Shown: positions 16,421 through 25,198 of the stretch, one piece after another
How the letters are laid out: each line of letters begins with the position of its first letter
How positions within the stretch are numbered: position 1 is the first letter of the stretch
DNA from: a bacterium
Lineage (GTDB): Bacteria; Verrucomicrobiota; Verrucomicrobiia; Limisphaerales; UBA11358
Assembly (NCBI GenBank): GCA_021780905.1
Contig: JAJXXW010000028.1
Coordinates: 84,752 to 148,751, forward strand
Length of the DNA stretch: 64,000 bases
Reading direction: 5' to 3'
The notes under the pieces: model-generated
What the model was told of the DNA's origin: nothing
What the model saw: the letters and a program-made list of their open reading frames with translations, nothing else
Databases searched by the model: none
Made by a program: the position numbers and the translations under genes

Positions 16421-16565
16421 GAGCGTTTCCACTTTTCATGTAGCGCCGTCCGTCCCGGCGGCGGGTTGAAAGCACCGTCCCGATGACTTGGGGAGACCGG
16501 GCGGCGAGACGCCGCCGCAACGTGCCGGCGCGGACGCCTGCGCTACCTCATTTTCGGAAACGCTC
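16421..16565. mobile_element. MITE-like 145-bp element, copy 1
   Basis: A 145-bp element is bounded by perfect 10-bp terminal inverted repeats (GAGCGTTTCC / GGAAACGCTC), extended imperfectly to about 40 bp at each end (GTAGCGC... both ways). The centre has a GGCGGCG-AGA-CGCCGCC hairpin. A second copy of identical length lies at 51651-51795, differing at about a dozen positions. It has no coding capacity. Flanks are TG on the left and TA on the right, compatible with a decayed TA target duplication (IS630/Tc1-type mobilisation, inferred). Its right end supplies the last base of the mqnA stop codon. Confidence 0.8.
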
Positions 16566-17335
16566 TAACTGACAAACTTCGGCTCAAAAACCGGACCGAG
16601 GTTGTGTTTGCGGAGCAACTCGCAGAATTTCGCGATGGCGCACTTTTCGTCCGCGCCGAGGTGAAACTGGATGTGCCACTCGAAATAATCGCGCCGGAAA
16701 TCCGCGTCAAACTCCGCGCGCGTCTCGATGATGTGATCCAGCGTCTCCATGCCGAAGCGTTTGGCCTGCCGCAGTTCGCGGCGCAGTTCCGTGTTTTCGA
16801 CGCCGCGCCGCAGCGCCCAGACCGCATAAACAAAGGGCAGATTCGTCAGCTCCGACCAAGCGTAGCCGAGGTCGAAAATCTCGTGCCGGTGCGCGGAGCG
16901 CTGGAATTCAATCGCGGGGTCGCCGATGAGCAGGACAAAATCTTTTTCCCGCGCGGCAGCGTAGTTCGCCAGCGGCTTGAATTCGGGGAAAAGATTTTTT
17001 TCCGCCAGCAGCACTTTCAGCAGGTTGACGCTGGTGAGCGACGCGGGGTCGCAGAAAATCTCCTTCGCCTCGGCCAGCGGCTTTTGGTGAGCCAGAATCA
17101 CGCTGTAAACCTCGCCGAGCGAACCGATGGCCACGCCGTCGAGAATGTCGTAGCGGTCGTGGAGCAATACTTCGGTGATGCTGACGAGCGCGGCGTCCAG
17201 TTCGTCGCGCCGGAGCATTTCGGCCAGTCTGGCGGGCGTGGCCAGAATCAATTCGCTGTCCAGATCGCGTGTGAGCGGCGCGGCGTTGAGATAGGGCACG
17301 GAGCCGATGCGGAATTTTTTTTTGTCGCCGGCCAT
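16565..17335 (-). CDS. mqnA: Chorismate dehydratase MqnA (futalosine menaquinone pathway)
   Basis: MqnA removes water from chorismate to give 3-enolpyruvyl-benzoate, opening the futalosine route to menaquinone. The 256-aa protein starts at ATG 17335 (MAGDKKKFRIGSVPYLNAAPL, with the family's IG.V.YLNA.PL motif) and carries ALVSITEVL, SLTSVNLLKVLL and LLIGDPAIEF, in the periplasmic-binding-protein fold. The tracked ORF extends upstream in the wrong context through the end of the TolC gene. It lies 5 bp after that gene's stop on the same strand. Its stop TAG straddles the border of the MITE-like element, so the native C-terminus might have been slightly altered. Confidence 0.9.
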   Translation of the reverse strand: MAGDKKKFRIGSVPYLNAAPLTRDLDSELILATPARLAEMLRRDELDAALVSITEVLLHDRYDILDGVAIGSLGEVYSVILAHQKPLAEAKEIFCDPASLTSVNLLKVLLAEKNLFPEFKPLANYAAAREKDFVLLIGDPAIEFQRSAHRHEIFDLGYAWSELTNLPFVYAVWALRRGVENTELRRELRQAKRFGMETLDHIIETRAEFDADFRRDYFEWHIQFHLGADEKCAIAKFCELLRKHNLGPVFEPKFVS

Positions 17336-17340
17336 GATGC

Positions 17341-18834
17341 TCACTTGGCCTTGATCTCGAGGTTGTCGCGCTGGAGCGAGCTGCCCTCGGCGGCGGCGAG
17401 GCTGGCGAGCGACTGGTTGTAATTGGCGAGGGCGCGGATTTCCTGCGAACGCGCCGTGGTCAGCGCGCTTTGCAGTTGGAGCACGACAAAGATGGTGCTT
17501 TTGCCGACGGCGTATTTTCCCTCTTCGGCCTTGAGCGCGGCCTCGGCGTAGAGGCGCGCCTGCCGGGTGGCGTCCACGCTTTCCCACGCGGATTCGGCAT
17601 TTTTCACCGCGTTGTCAATCTGCACCATGATGTTTTGCTCCAGTTGCTTGAGCTGGAGCAACAGTTGTTTCTCGTTCGCCTTGCCGGCCTTCAACTGGTT
17701 GCGCGGGCCGATGTTGCTCAACGGCATCGTCAACTGTCCGCCGTAGGAATAATAGGGCCGGTTGCCGTCGCCCATCTCATTGAATGAGTCGCGGTATTGG
17801 TTGCCGTCGCCGTTGAAGCCGTAGCTGCCGGTCAAATCCAGTTGGGGGAAAAGCTGGTTGCGATAAAATTTCAACTGGATGCCCTGCTGTTCAACATTCA
17901 GCCGCGCCTGCACCAGATCCGGCCGGCCGGTCATGCCTTTGCCCCAACTGTCCTGTAGGTCGAAAAAATGCCGTTCCGCGGTCATCGCCAGGGTGGGTTC
18001 AAGCACCACGTCGTGCCATTGGGAATAATTGTCCGTCAGCAGGGTTTTCAAAGTGTTTTGATCCACGGCCAGCGTGTTTTGGGCGGCGATGAGGTTGGCG
18101 CGGCTCTGCGCCGCCTGCGCCTCGTCCTGCTCAATGGTCCCACCGCGTTCGGCCACCGTTCCGACGACCATCCGCTGCTTGTCATCGCCAAGCTGGGTTT
18201 CGGCCAGCGCCAGCGCGTCCCGCTGCACCTGGACGTTTTCACGGGCATAGATGAGTTCGTAATACGCATTCTCCACGGCGGTGACGGTGGTGATGATCTG
18301 CTGGCGCAAACCTTGTTCCGAGTATTTCAGCCGGTTTTTGGCGACCAGAATCGTGAGGCGGTTGTTGTCAATCCAGAAGTTTTTCAGCAGCGGCTGGGTC
18401 AGGGTGATCCCGAAGGAACCGCCGGAGCTGCTGGTGTAATTGGTGCCGATGGCAATGTGCTGATCTGAAATGTTGCCGCTGGCATCGTAGTTCATGCCCC
18501 ACGGGGTGAGTCCGCTGATTCCGGAGCTGAAAGTGTTATTGTTTTCAATCGTGGGAGGGAAAATCTGGCCATACTGGAACAAGGCCCCTTGGTCATTGTA
18601 GTTGTGCGTCCCCCCCAGGTTGAACTGCGGATCAAAGCCGCCGTAAGCCCCTTTCAAATTATAGAGCGATATCTCCGGCACGGTCCGCTCAATCTGCACG
18701 TCGAGGTTGTGCTGGAGCGCCTCGGCAAAGCAATCCTGTAATGACAGCGGGCGCGTTGCCGGCGCGTTGGTCTGCGCGGATGCGAGCGCGCCGAGGCCGG
18801 CCAAAAAAATCAAACTGGCGATAATCTTTTCCAT
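17341..18834 (-). CDS. TolC-family outer-membrane efflux protein
   Basis: This 497-aa outer-membrane channel protein has a signal peptide (MEKIIASLIFLAGLGALASAQ) and two OEP halves. The first (LSLQDCFAEALQHNLDVQIE) and second (LARAR-like NVEQQGIQLKFYRNQLFPQLDLTGSYG) each have the strand-then-long-helix pattern. The central and C-terminal regions are heptad-rich coiled coils (ESAWESVDATRQARLYAEAALKAEEGKYAVGKST). It normally works with an RND, MFS or ABC pump; no pump is adjacent. mqnA follows by 5 bp. Confidence 0.88.
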   Translation of the reverse strand: MEKIIASLIFLAGLGALASAQTNAPATRPLSLQDCFAEALQHNLDVQIERTVPEISLYNLKGAYGGFDPQFNLGGTHNYNDQGALFQYGQIFPPTIENNNTFSSGISGLTPWGMNYDASGNISDQHIAIGTNYTSSSGGSFGITLTQPLLKNFWIDNNRLTILVAKNRLKYSEQGLRQQIITTVTAVENAYYELIYARENVQVQRDALALAETQLGDDKQRMVVGTVAERGGTIEQDEAQAAQSRANLIAAQNTLAVDQNTLKTLLTDNYSQWHDVVLEPTLAMTAERHFFDLQDSWGKGMTGRPDLVQARLNVEQQGIQLKFYRNQLFPQLDLTGSYGFNGDGNQYRDSFNEMGDGNRPYYSYGGQLTMPLSNIGPRNQLKAGKANEKQLLLQLKQLEQNIMVQIDNAVKNAESAWESVDATRQARLYAEAALKAEEGKYAVGKSTIFVVLQLQSALTTARSQEIRALANYNQSLASLAAAEGSSLQRDNLEIKAK

Positions 18835-18876
18835 CGGAAACCAGACGCCGGTTCCGGCCAGAAAGTAACCAAAAGG

Positions 18877-20187
18877 TTACTTGGCCGCCGCCGCTTCTGA
18901 GAGGGTGGCGCTTTTTTCCAGCAACTCCAGCACTTTTTCGTGCAGCACCTGCTCGTAAAGCTCGTTCACGCCGTTCCGCTTCTGGAGATCCTTGAGAAAC
19001 TGGTCGAAGGGCATCTGATACATCACCGCCAGTTGCTGCGCGCGCCGGAGCACGTCCTCCTGCGTGGCCTGGATTTTTTCCTGCTCGGCAATCCGGCCCA
19101 CGAGGAACGCCAGCTTGACGCGCTCCCGGGCGTTGCCCGCCGCCGCCGCGTAGATCTCGTCCTTCTGCTGCTCGATCAGTTCGCGCGCGATGCCGCGCTG
19201 CGTGTTCTGGCGGACGAGGTCATAAACCACGTTGCGCGTCTCCTGCGCCACCGCCGTCTCCGGCAGGTCAAAATTCACCCGGCTCAACAGTTCGCGGACC
19301 ACCTGGCCGCGCACGGCCTTCGAGCGCGAATACTTCAACTCGTTCTCCAGGTCCGTGCGGACCCCGGTCTTGAGCGCCGCCAGATTTTCGGCGCCGAACT
19401 TTTTGGCCAGTTCGTCGTCGAGCGGCGGCAGAACTTTTTCCTTCACCTCGACCAGTTCAACTTCGTAGGTGCCTTTCTTGCCCTGCAATTCCTTCGTGAC
19501 GAAATCCGCTGGAAAATCCACATGCACCGTGCGCCGGTCGCCGGCGTTTGCGCCAATTAGTTGCGCGGCAAAACCGGGGATGAACGAACCGTCGTTCGTC
19601 TCCACCCAGAAATTTTTCTGCTCGGTCAAACCCTTCGCCGTCGGCGCGAGTTCGGTGATCGGCTTGCCGTCGCAGGTGCCGGCGTAGTTGACCACCGCGA
19701 TGTCGCCGCTGGCGAGCGGGCGGGCGACGGTGTGGTGGCTGGCGTGCTGGCCGCGCAGCAGATCGAGCGCTTTTTCCACGTCCGCATCCGTCACGGTTTT
19801 CGCGTCGAGCGTGGCGGGCAGTCCTTTGTATTCCGGCAGTTGGAATTCCGGCGCGGTCTCGACCGTGGCGGTGAACTGCAAGCTCTGGCCGCGGCCGAAC
19901 TGCACTTCCTCGATGTCGGGATGGCCGACCACGGAAATTTTCTGGTCGGCGATGGCCTGGCGGTAGGCGTCGCCGATGAGCTTGCGCTTGGCTTCGTCCT
20001 TGATTTCCGCATCGTATTTTTTCACGACCATCGGCAGCGGCGCCTTGCCCGGCCGGAAGCCCGGCAGCACGGCCTGCTTCTGGTAGTCCTTCGTGACGGC
20101 GGCCAACGCCGCGTCCACGGCGGTTGCGTCGAGTTCCACCCGCACGAGTTTTTTGCACGGGGCCAAATTTTCAATCGATACGTTCAC
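18877..20187 (-). CDS. tig: Trigger factor (ribosome-associated chaperone)
   Basis: Trigger factor binds nascent chains at the ribosome exit and has peptidyl-prolyl isomerase activity. The 436-aa protein has the N-terminal ribosome-binding domain with the GFRPGKAP signature, a central FKBP-type domain (SGDIAVVNYAGTCDGKPI ... FIPGFAAQLIGANAGD) and a long helical C-terminal domain. The start is taken at GTG 20187 (vNVSIENLAPCKKLVRVELD), which matches family N-termini; the longer tracked ORF to 20283 adds an unrelated leader. It diverges from bioD; clpP and clpX, frequent neighbours, are not present. Confidence 0.93.
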   Translation of the reverse strand: MNVSIENLAPCKKLVRVELDATAVDAALAAVTKDYQKQAVLPGFRPGKAPLPMVVKKYDAEIKDEAKRKLIGDAYRQAIADQKISVVGHPDIEEVQFGRGQSLQFTATVETAPEFQLPEYKGLPATLDAKTVTDADVEKALDLLRGQHASHHTVARPLASGDIAVVNYAGTCDGKPITELAPTAKGLTEQKNFWVETNDGSFIPGFAAQLIGANAGDRRTVHVDFPADFVTKELQGKKGTYEVELVEVKEKVLPPLDDELAKKFGAENLAALKTGVRTDLENELKYSRSKAVRGQVVRELLSRVNFDLPETAVAQETRNVVYDLVRQNTQRGIARELIEQQKDEIYAAAAGNARERVKLAFLVGRIAEQEKIQATQEDVLRRAQQLAVMYQMPFDQFLKDLQKRNGVNELYEQVLHEKVLELLEKSATLSEAAAAK

Positions 20188-20291
20188 GGTAAAATAAAGG
20201 TTAAACGAGCCGCGCAGGATATATTGTTTGGACAACGAAGGCAAATTGTTTTGATGGCGCAAAGCGGATGATTCCGCTTTCATGTCCGCCG

Positions 20292-20960
20292 ATGCGGCGA
20301 ACCCTGTTCATCACCGGCACCGACACCGGCGCGGGCAAAACCGTTCTGACCGCGCTGCTGGCGGCGTTTTTGCGCTCGCAAAAAATCCGCGTGGTCGCGT
20401 TCAAGCCCGTCTGCTCGGGCGATCGCGACGACGCGGAAAAAATCTTCGCCGCGCTCGGCGGCGCGCTGACGCTGGACGAAATCAACCCGTGGCATTTCCG
20501 CGCCGCCATTGCGCCGGCGCTCGCGGCCAGGCGAGAGAAAAAATCCGTCACGCTCGCCCAAGCGCTCGCGCACGTCCGCGCAACGCAAAAGGATTTCGCC
20601 GTGACGCTCGTGGAGGGCGCGGGCGGTCTGCTGGCCCCCCTCGGCGAACAGTTCGATTCGCGCGATTTGATGACCGCCCTGCGCGCGACGCCCGTCATCG
20701 TCGCCCCCAACCGGCTCGGGGTGGTGAACCACGTTTTGCTGACGCTGGAGGCGCTGCCGAAAAGTCTCCGTGCGCGGGCGAGGGTGGTTTTGATGTCGCC
20801 GGCCAGGCCAGATGCCGCGACGGCGACCAACGCCAAATTGCTCGGTGATTTTTTCCCGGCCGAAAAAATCTTCAGGCTGCCGTGGCTCGGCCAGATGTTC
20901 TCGCCGTCCCAGGCCTTGAAGCACGCGGCGGTGCGGCGAACCCTCGCGCAACTGCTTTGA
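20292..20960 (+). CDS. bioD: Dethiobiotin synthetase
   Basis: BioD closes the ureido ring of dethiobiotin from DAPA, CO2 and ATP. The 222-aa protein has the P-loop TGTDTGAGKT, the FKPVCSG motif with the catalytic lysine, and VEGAGGLLAPL with the conserved glycine run. ATG 20292 (MRRTLFITG) is preferred over 20268. No other biotin gene is nearby. The gene is divergent from tig with overlapping upstream regions, so the trigger factor promoter may lie within the bioD 5' end. Confidence 0.93.
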   Translation: MRRTLFITGTDTGAGKTVLTALLAAFLRSQKIRVVAFKPVCSGDRDDAEKIFAALGGALTLDEINPWHFRAAIAPALAARREKKSVTLAQALAHVRATQKDFAVTLVEGAGGLLAPLGEQFDSRDLMTALRATPVIVAPNRLGVVNHVLLTLEALPKSLRARARVVLMSPARPDAATATNAKLLGDFFPAEKIFRLPWLGQMFSPSQALKHAAVRRTLAQLL

Positions 20961-21010
20961 TCGCGACTCGCATTCCAAAGGGACAAGCGCCGCGAACTTC
21001 CGCCAAAAAA

Positions 21011-23077
21011 TCAGGGGCCCGTGGCGCTGGTCGCTGCGGATTTCGCCGGCGCGTTGGTGGCCGCGAAGGACTCCCGCCAGGGCTGGTGGTTTTGGTAGAG
21101 CGCCAGCCGGTGCTGGATGGACTCCACATCTTTCTGTTTCAGCGCGGCGGCCACGGTGAGCGCGGTTTGCGCGGCCGTTTGCGCCTCATCAAAGCTGCCC
21201 ATTTCGGCGCAGGCCATGCCCAGCGTGTCCAGCACGTCCGGCCGGCGGCCACTCGTCAGGAGGTTGGCCTTGGCGGCGAAGGTGAAGGCGCTCTGGCCGT
21301 TGCGGGTGGCGGGATTTTCGGAGCTGGCCAGCACCCGCGCGGTGAAGGTGAGAAACTCAATGTTATTTGGATCCCGCCGCAGCGCGGCCCGCAATTCAGC
21401 GAGCGCCTCGGGGTCGCGATGTTCGCGCAGGAAAATCTTGGCCGTTTCAAAATGCGGCCAGGCGTAGTGCGCGTCCAGCTGCGCGGCCCGGGCAAACTCC
21501 TGGATCGCCTCGTCATCCCGGCCGGCGGTGGCGAGCGCCAGGCCCAGCACGTTGTGGAGAAACGGCACGGCGGGGCCGAGGCGCACGGCGGCGCGATGTT
21601 CGGCCAGTGCTTCCGCCGGCCGGCCCAAATGATCCAGCGCGTTCGCCAGGTTGTGGTGGCCCTGATAGCGGTCGGGTTCGACGCGCACGGCGGCGCGGTA
21701 TTGCCCGGCCGCCGCCGCGAGCCGGCCCTGCTGTTCGAGGGCCACGCCGAGGTTGTTGCGGGCAACGTCATTGTCGGTCGTCACCGCGAGTGCGTGCCGG
21801 AAGAGCGTGACGCTGTTGCGCCAGTGCCAAAGCTGATTTTCCATCGTCACCACGGTGGCGGCCAGAATGGCAACCGAAATTCCCGCGAGCATGATTTTGG
21901 GAATCCGCCACCGCGCCGCCAGATCGGCGACGGCAAACACGCACGCAAACAACAAACCGACGGACGGCAGATAGCTGTAGCGGTCGGCGATCTCGGCGCC
22001 GCCGACCTGCACGAGGCCGATGACCGGCACGAGCATACCCAGAAACCACAGCCAGCCGGTCAGCCCATACGGTGCGGGCCGGCGCAGCTGCCAGGCGGCC
22101 AAGGTGATCGCCAGCAGCACCGCGACCGCCAGCGCGACGGCGGCGAGCGGAATTTTTTCGGGCAGCGGATAAAAAATCGCCAGTTTGGCCGGCCAGAAAG
22201 TTTTTTCGAGATAATCGAGGTAGGCGACCGGCACGCTTTTGAGCCGGTAATGCAGCGGCACCGTCGCCAGCGAGACGACGGCGTTGCTGCTGCGCTGCGA
22301 TTGCGCGAGCAGCGTGATGGCGCACGCGGCGGCGCTGATCGCAAAGAATGGCAGCTTTTCCAAAAGCAACACGCCAAAGGCACGCAGATTTGAAATTTGA
22401 AATTTGAAATTTGGAATGCGTTGCAGCGGCCAGTAGTCCAGCAGCAGCAGCACGCACGGCAGCGTCACGAGCATGGGTTTGGCCATCAGACCAAGCGCAA
22501 ATGTCGCCAGGCTCCCGGCCAGATGAACTTTGGACCGGGGACTTTGAACTTTGGATTCCTCGACGTAACGCGTGTAGTTCCAGAGCGCGAGCAGCGCGAA
22601 AAATGTGCTCAACACATCCTTGCGTTCGGAAATCCAGGCGACCGACTCGACGTGCAGCGGATGCCAGGCGAACAGCGCGGCAACGAAGGCCGGGGGCCAA
22701 ATTTTATCAGTGAGCCGGCACAGCCAGACCAACAGCAGGGCCGCATTCGCCGAATGAATCAAGGCGTTGACGAGATGCGGCCCGGCGGGATTGAGGCCGA
22801 AGACGCCGCAGTCAATCATGTGCGAGAGCCAGGTGAGCGGATGCCAGTTGCTGGCCGCCATCGTGGTGAACGCCCATTTGACGCCGGCCCATGTCACGCC
22901 GGCCTGCACGACGGGATTTTCAGTGACGTAAAGGCCGTCGTCATAGACGCAAAAGCTGAACCACGCCACCGGCAGATACAGTGCGAAGGTGGCGACGGCG
23001 AGCAGCCCGGCAAGGCGGCGCGGTTGCAACATGCGTTTCTTGTAAGCGATTTTGCGGCCGGGGCAAAGCGGATTCAT
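21011..23077 (-). CDS. TMTC-like multi-spanning membrane protein with TPR tail
   Basis: This protein of about 690 aa has an N-terminal half of roughly ten membrane helices and a C-terminal TPR domain (about 400-660, with repeats such as NDVARNNLGVALEQQGRLAAAAGQY). The first loop carries YDDGLYVTENPVV with an acidic pair, and later YWPLQ and DRYSYLPS motifs, as in TMTC-type O-mannosyltransferase-like proteins widespread in Verrucomicrobia and Planctomycetes. A glycosyltransferase role (GT-C fold) is an inference. Two repeat-encoded peptides interrupt it: SKVQSPRSKVH and NFKFQISNL. Start at ATG 23077 or 23032 (MLQPRRLAG); the tracked start overlaps the divergent region. Confidence 0.75.
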   Translation of the reverse strand: MNPLCPGRKIAYKKRMLQPRRLAGLLAVATFALYLPVAWFSFCVYDDGLYVTENPVVQAGVTWAGVKWAFTTMAASNWHPLTWLSHMIDCGVFGLNPAGPHLVNALIHSANAALLLVWLCRLTDKIWPPAFVAALFAWHPLHVESVAWISERKDVLSTFFALLALWNYTRYVEESKVQSPRSKVHLAGSLATFALGLMAKPMLVTLPCVLLLLDYWPLQRIPNFKFQISNLRAFGVLLLEKLPFFAISAAACAITLLAQSQRSSNAVVSLATVPLHYRLKSVPVAYLDYLEKTFWPAKLAIFYPLPEKIPLAAVALAVAVLLAITLAAWQLRRPAPYGLTGWLWFLGMLVPVIGLVQVGGAEIADRYSYLPSVGLLFACVFAVADLAARWRIPKIMLAGISVAILAATVVTMENQLWHWRNSVTLFRHALAVTTDNDVARNNLGVALEQQGRLAAAAGQYRAAVRVEPDRYQGHHNLANALDHLGRPAEALAEHRAAVRLGPAVPFLHNVLGLALATAGRDDEAIQEFARAAQLDAHYAWPHFETAKIFLREHRDPEALAELRAALRRDPNNIEFLTFTARVLASSENPATRNGQSAFTFAAKANLLTSGRRPDVLDTLGMACAEMGSFDEAQTAAQTALTVAAALKQKDVESIQHRLALYQNHQPWRESFAATNAPAKSAATSATGP
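22387..22417. repeat. In-frame GATTTGAAATTTGAAAT repeat in TMTC-like gene
   Basis: Tandem GAAATTT units encode NFKFQISNL on the minus strand, in a loop before a membrane helix. It is the same word family as the queE insertion. Confidence 0.8.
22525..22557. repeat. In-frame GAACTTTGGAC-type repeat in TMTC-like gene
   Basis: GAACTTTGGACCGGGGACTT with a following GAACTTTGGA encodes SKVQSPRSKVH on the minus strand. The K-V-Q-S-P-x-S-K-V word is a different word class from the NFKFQISNL repeat in the same gene. Confidence 0.75.
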
Positions 23078-23196
23078 TTTGCTCAAAAATGTTTTTGCAA
23101 TTTCCACCCCGCGCATTGATAATCCGCCCGGCGGATCAATGCTCACGCACCCGCCGCTTGGCCCAAACCGGTTCCTCACCAGCAAGTTTGAATTTT

Positions 23197-23922
23197 ATGA
23201 GCGGGTTACCTTTTGCACTAATCGCGGCAGCCTCGGACCAGACCGAACTGCTTTATATCTGGGACAAGGCGACGGTCGAAGCCAAGGTCATCATCGCCTT
23301 GCTCTTGGTCTTTTCCATCGCCGCGTGGTTCGTGATGTTGTCCAAAATCCTCCAGATGCGGCGGGCGCGGAAATTGAATCTTTATTTCGGCGAGGAATTC
23401 ACCGCGCAAAAAACCGTGCTGGAGATGTATGACCGCAAGCTCCAGGTCGAAGGCTGTCCGCTCTACGCCGTCTATCAGGCCGGCTGCTCGCAGCTTGACG
23501 CGCGGCTGCGCGGGCCGGACGGCGACCGCGCCCGGCAGAACATCAGCCTCAAAAACATGGAGCACATCAAACGCGCCATCGAAAACGTCGTCGCCAAGGA
23601 ATCGCTGAAACTGGAATCCGGCCTGATCCTGCTCGCCATCGCGGTGAGCGGCGCGCCGTTCATGGGGCTGCTGGGCACGGTCTGGGGCGTGATGAGCACG
23701 TTCGCCGGCATCGCGCAGCAGGGCGCGGCCACGATGGCGGCGATGGCACCGGGCGTTTCCGCCGCGCTCGTCACGACGGTCGCCGGCCTGCTGGTGGCGA
23801 TCCCCTCGATGTTCGGCTATAACTGGCTGGTCCACAATCTGCGCGCGTTCACCGTCGAGCTGGACAACTTCGCGCAGGAACTGGTTTCCAAGATGGAGAC
23901 GGAATTTTTGGCGGAAGAATAA
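23197..23922 (+). CDS. tolQ: TolQ/ExbB-family proton channel protein
   Basis: This 241-aa inner-membrane protein is the MotA/TolQ/ExbB member of the Tol system, using proton flow to drive envelope constriction. It has one N-terminal helix (VIIALLLVFSIAAWFVMLSKI), a cytoplasmic loop, then the signature helices (SGAPFMGLLGTVWGVMSTF and SAALVTTVAGLLVAIPSMFGYNW) with the conserved G-L-L-G-T-V-x-G and T-x-x-G residues. The start is ATG 23197; the tracked ORF starts earlier in noncoding sequence. It is the first of five tandem tol genes. Confidence 0.92.
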   Translation: MSGLPFALIAAASDQTELLYIWDKATVEAKVIIALLLVFSIAAWFVMLSKILQMRRARKLNLYFGEEFTAQKTVLEMYDRKLQVEGCPLYAVYQAGCSQLDARLRGPDGDRARQNISLKNMEHIKRAIENVVAKESLKLESGLILLAIAVSGAPFMGLLGTVWGVMSTFAGIAQQGAATMAAMAPGVSAALVTTVAGLLVAIPSMFGYNWLVHNLRAFTVELDNFAQELVSKMETEFLAEE

Positions 23923-23930
23923 TAACTTTC

Positions 23931-24347
23931 ATGCGCCGCTTCTCCCAACGCAGTCATCTGGTGACGTTGAGCGAAATCAACATCACACCGCTGCTGGATC
24001 TGGCGTTCGTGCTGCTCATCATCTTCGTCATCACCACGCCGCTGCTGGAACAGAGCATCAACCTGAAACTGCCGCGCGGCGGCTCGCGCGAAACCAAGCT
24101 GAACAAATCCGACATCCGCACGGTCGAAATCTCCAACACGGGCTATTACGCGCTCAACAAACGGAAAATGCAACTGCCGCAGATTATTTTGCAACTCGCC
24201 AACGAATCGCGCGCGAACCAGAATCTTGTGGTTTATATCCGCGCCGACAAGGATTGCCGCTACGATTTGGTGGCACAGATCATTGACGGCTGCCAGAAAA
24301 ACGGCATCACGCGCTATTCGCTGCGCACCGACCCGACGCCCAAATGA
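23931..24347 (+). CDS. tolR: TolR/ExbD-family biopolymer transport protein
   Basis: This 138-aa partner of TolQ has a single membrane helix with the functionally required Asp (ITPLLDLAFVLLIIFVITTPL) followed by a periplasmic domain. The N-terminal SEINITPLLD box is diagnostic. It starts 8 bp after tolQ and overlaps the next gene by 4 bp (ATGA), indicating translational coupling. Confidence 0.92.
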   Translation: MRRFSQRSHLVTLSEINITPLLDLAFVLLIIFVITTPLLEQSINLKLPRGGSRETKLNKSDIRTVEISNTGYYALNKRKMQLPQIILQLANESRANQNLVVYIRADKDCRYDLVAQIIDGCQKNGITRYSLRTDPTPK

Positions 24348-25198
24348 GCCGCCTGCAAAAAAAATGCCTCATCGCCACCGTGGGTTTGCACCTGCTGCTG
24401 GTGTTGACGGTGGTTTTTGGTGCGGCGTTTTTCACGAGCCGGCCCAAGCCGGACGACACCCAGGTGCTGGATGTGATTCCGGCGAACCTGATTGACGCGG
24501 CGTTCAACAGCGGCGTCCAGGCCGCGCCGCCGCCCGCGCCGACCCCGGTTGTCAAACCGCCGGAGCCAACTCCGCCGCCGGCACCGGTAAAACCCGTCGT
24601 CTCGCCGCCAACCTTGATGGAGCGCGTGGAGAAAATTTTCAAACCCGCGCCGGAAAGACTGCCGCCGGATGATTTGCAGCCGGTGACCGAAGCGGAAAAA
24701 CCGCCCCGGGTTCACAAGATTCAACCGGATTTGAAACCTGTCGTCCACAAGGTTTCGCCGGTGGACCCGACCGCAGCCGACGAGGCGCGGGAAGCGCGGC
24801 ACCAGCGCGAGACGCGCTTGAAGGCCATCGCCGCCGCCGCCCGCGCCATCAAGGAAAATGCCACGTCGGCCACCAAGGTGGAGATGTTCGGCAGCAGCAG
24901 TGTTTCGTATGCGAACTACGCGTCGGTGGTCAAAAGCATTTACGAGCAGGCGTGGACGCCCCCGGACGACACGGCCAGTGACGACGCGAACACGCGCGTC
25001 AGCGTGACCATCGGCAGTGACGGCTCGGTGATAAGTGCGCGCATCCTCAACGCGTCCGGCGACACCCGCGTGGATGCCAGCGTGCAGCGGACGCTCGACC
25101 GCGTGACTTTCATCGCGCCGTTTCCGGACGGCGCGAAGGAAAAAGCAAAGACCTTTATCATCAACTTCAACCTCAAAGCCAAACGAAACATCGGATGA
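24344..25198 (+). CDS. tolA: TolA/TonB-like energy transducer
   Basis: This 284-aa protein links the inner-membrane TolQR motor to the outer envelope. It has one N-terminal helix (CLIATVGLHLLLVLTVVFGAAFF), a proline-rich periplasmic spacer (PPPAPTPVVKPPEPTPPP), a helical stretch, and a C-terminal TonB/TolA domain (YASVVKSIYEQAWTPP ... TIGSDGSVISARILNASGD). The position between tolR and tolB argues for a TolA role rather than TonB. Overlaps of 4 bp on both sides show tight coupling. Confidence 0.85.
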   Translation: MSRLQKKCLIATVGLHLLLVLTVVFGAAFFTSRPKPDDTQVLDVIPANLIDAAFNSGVQAAPPPAPTPVVKPPEPTPPPAPVKPVVSPPTLMERVEKIFKPAPERLPPDDLQPVTEAEKPPRVHKIQPDLKPVVHKVSPVDPTAADEAREARHQRETRLKAIAAAARAIKENATSATKVEMFGSSSVSYANYASVVKSIYEQAWTPPDDTASDDANTRVSVTIGSDGSVISARILNASGDTRVDASVQRTLDRVTFIAPFPDGAKEKAKTFIINFNLKAKRNIG

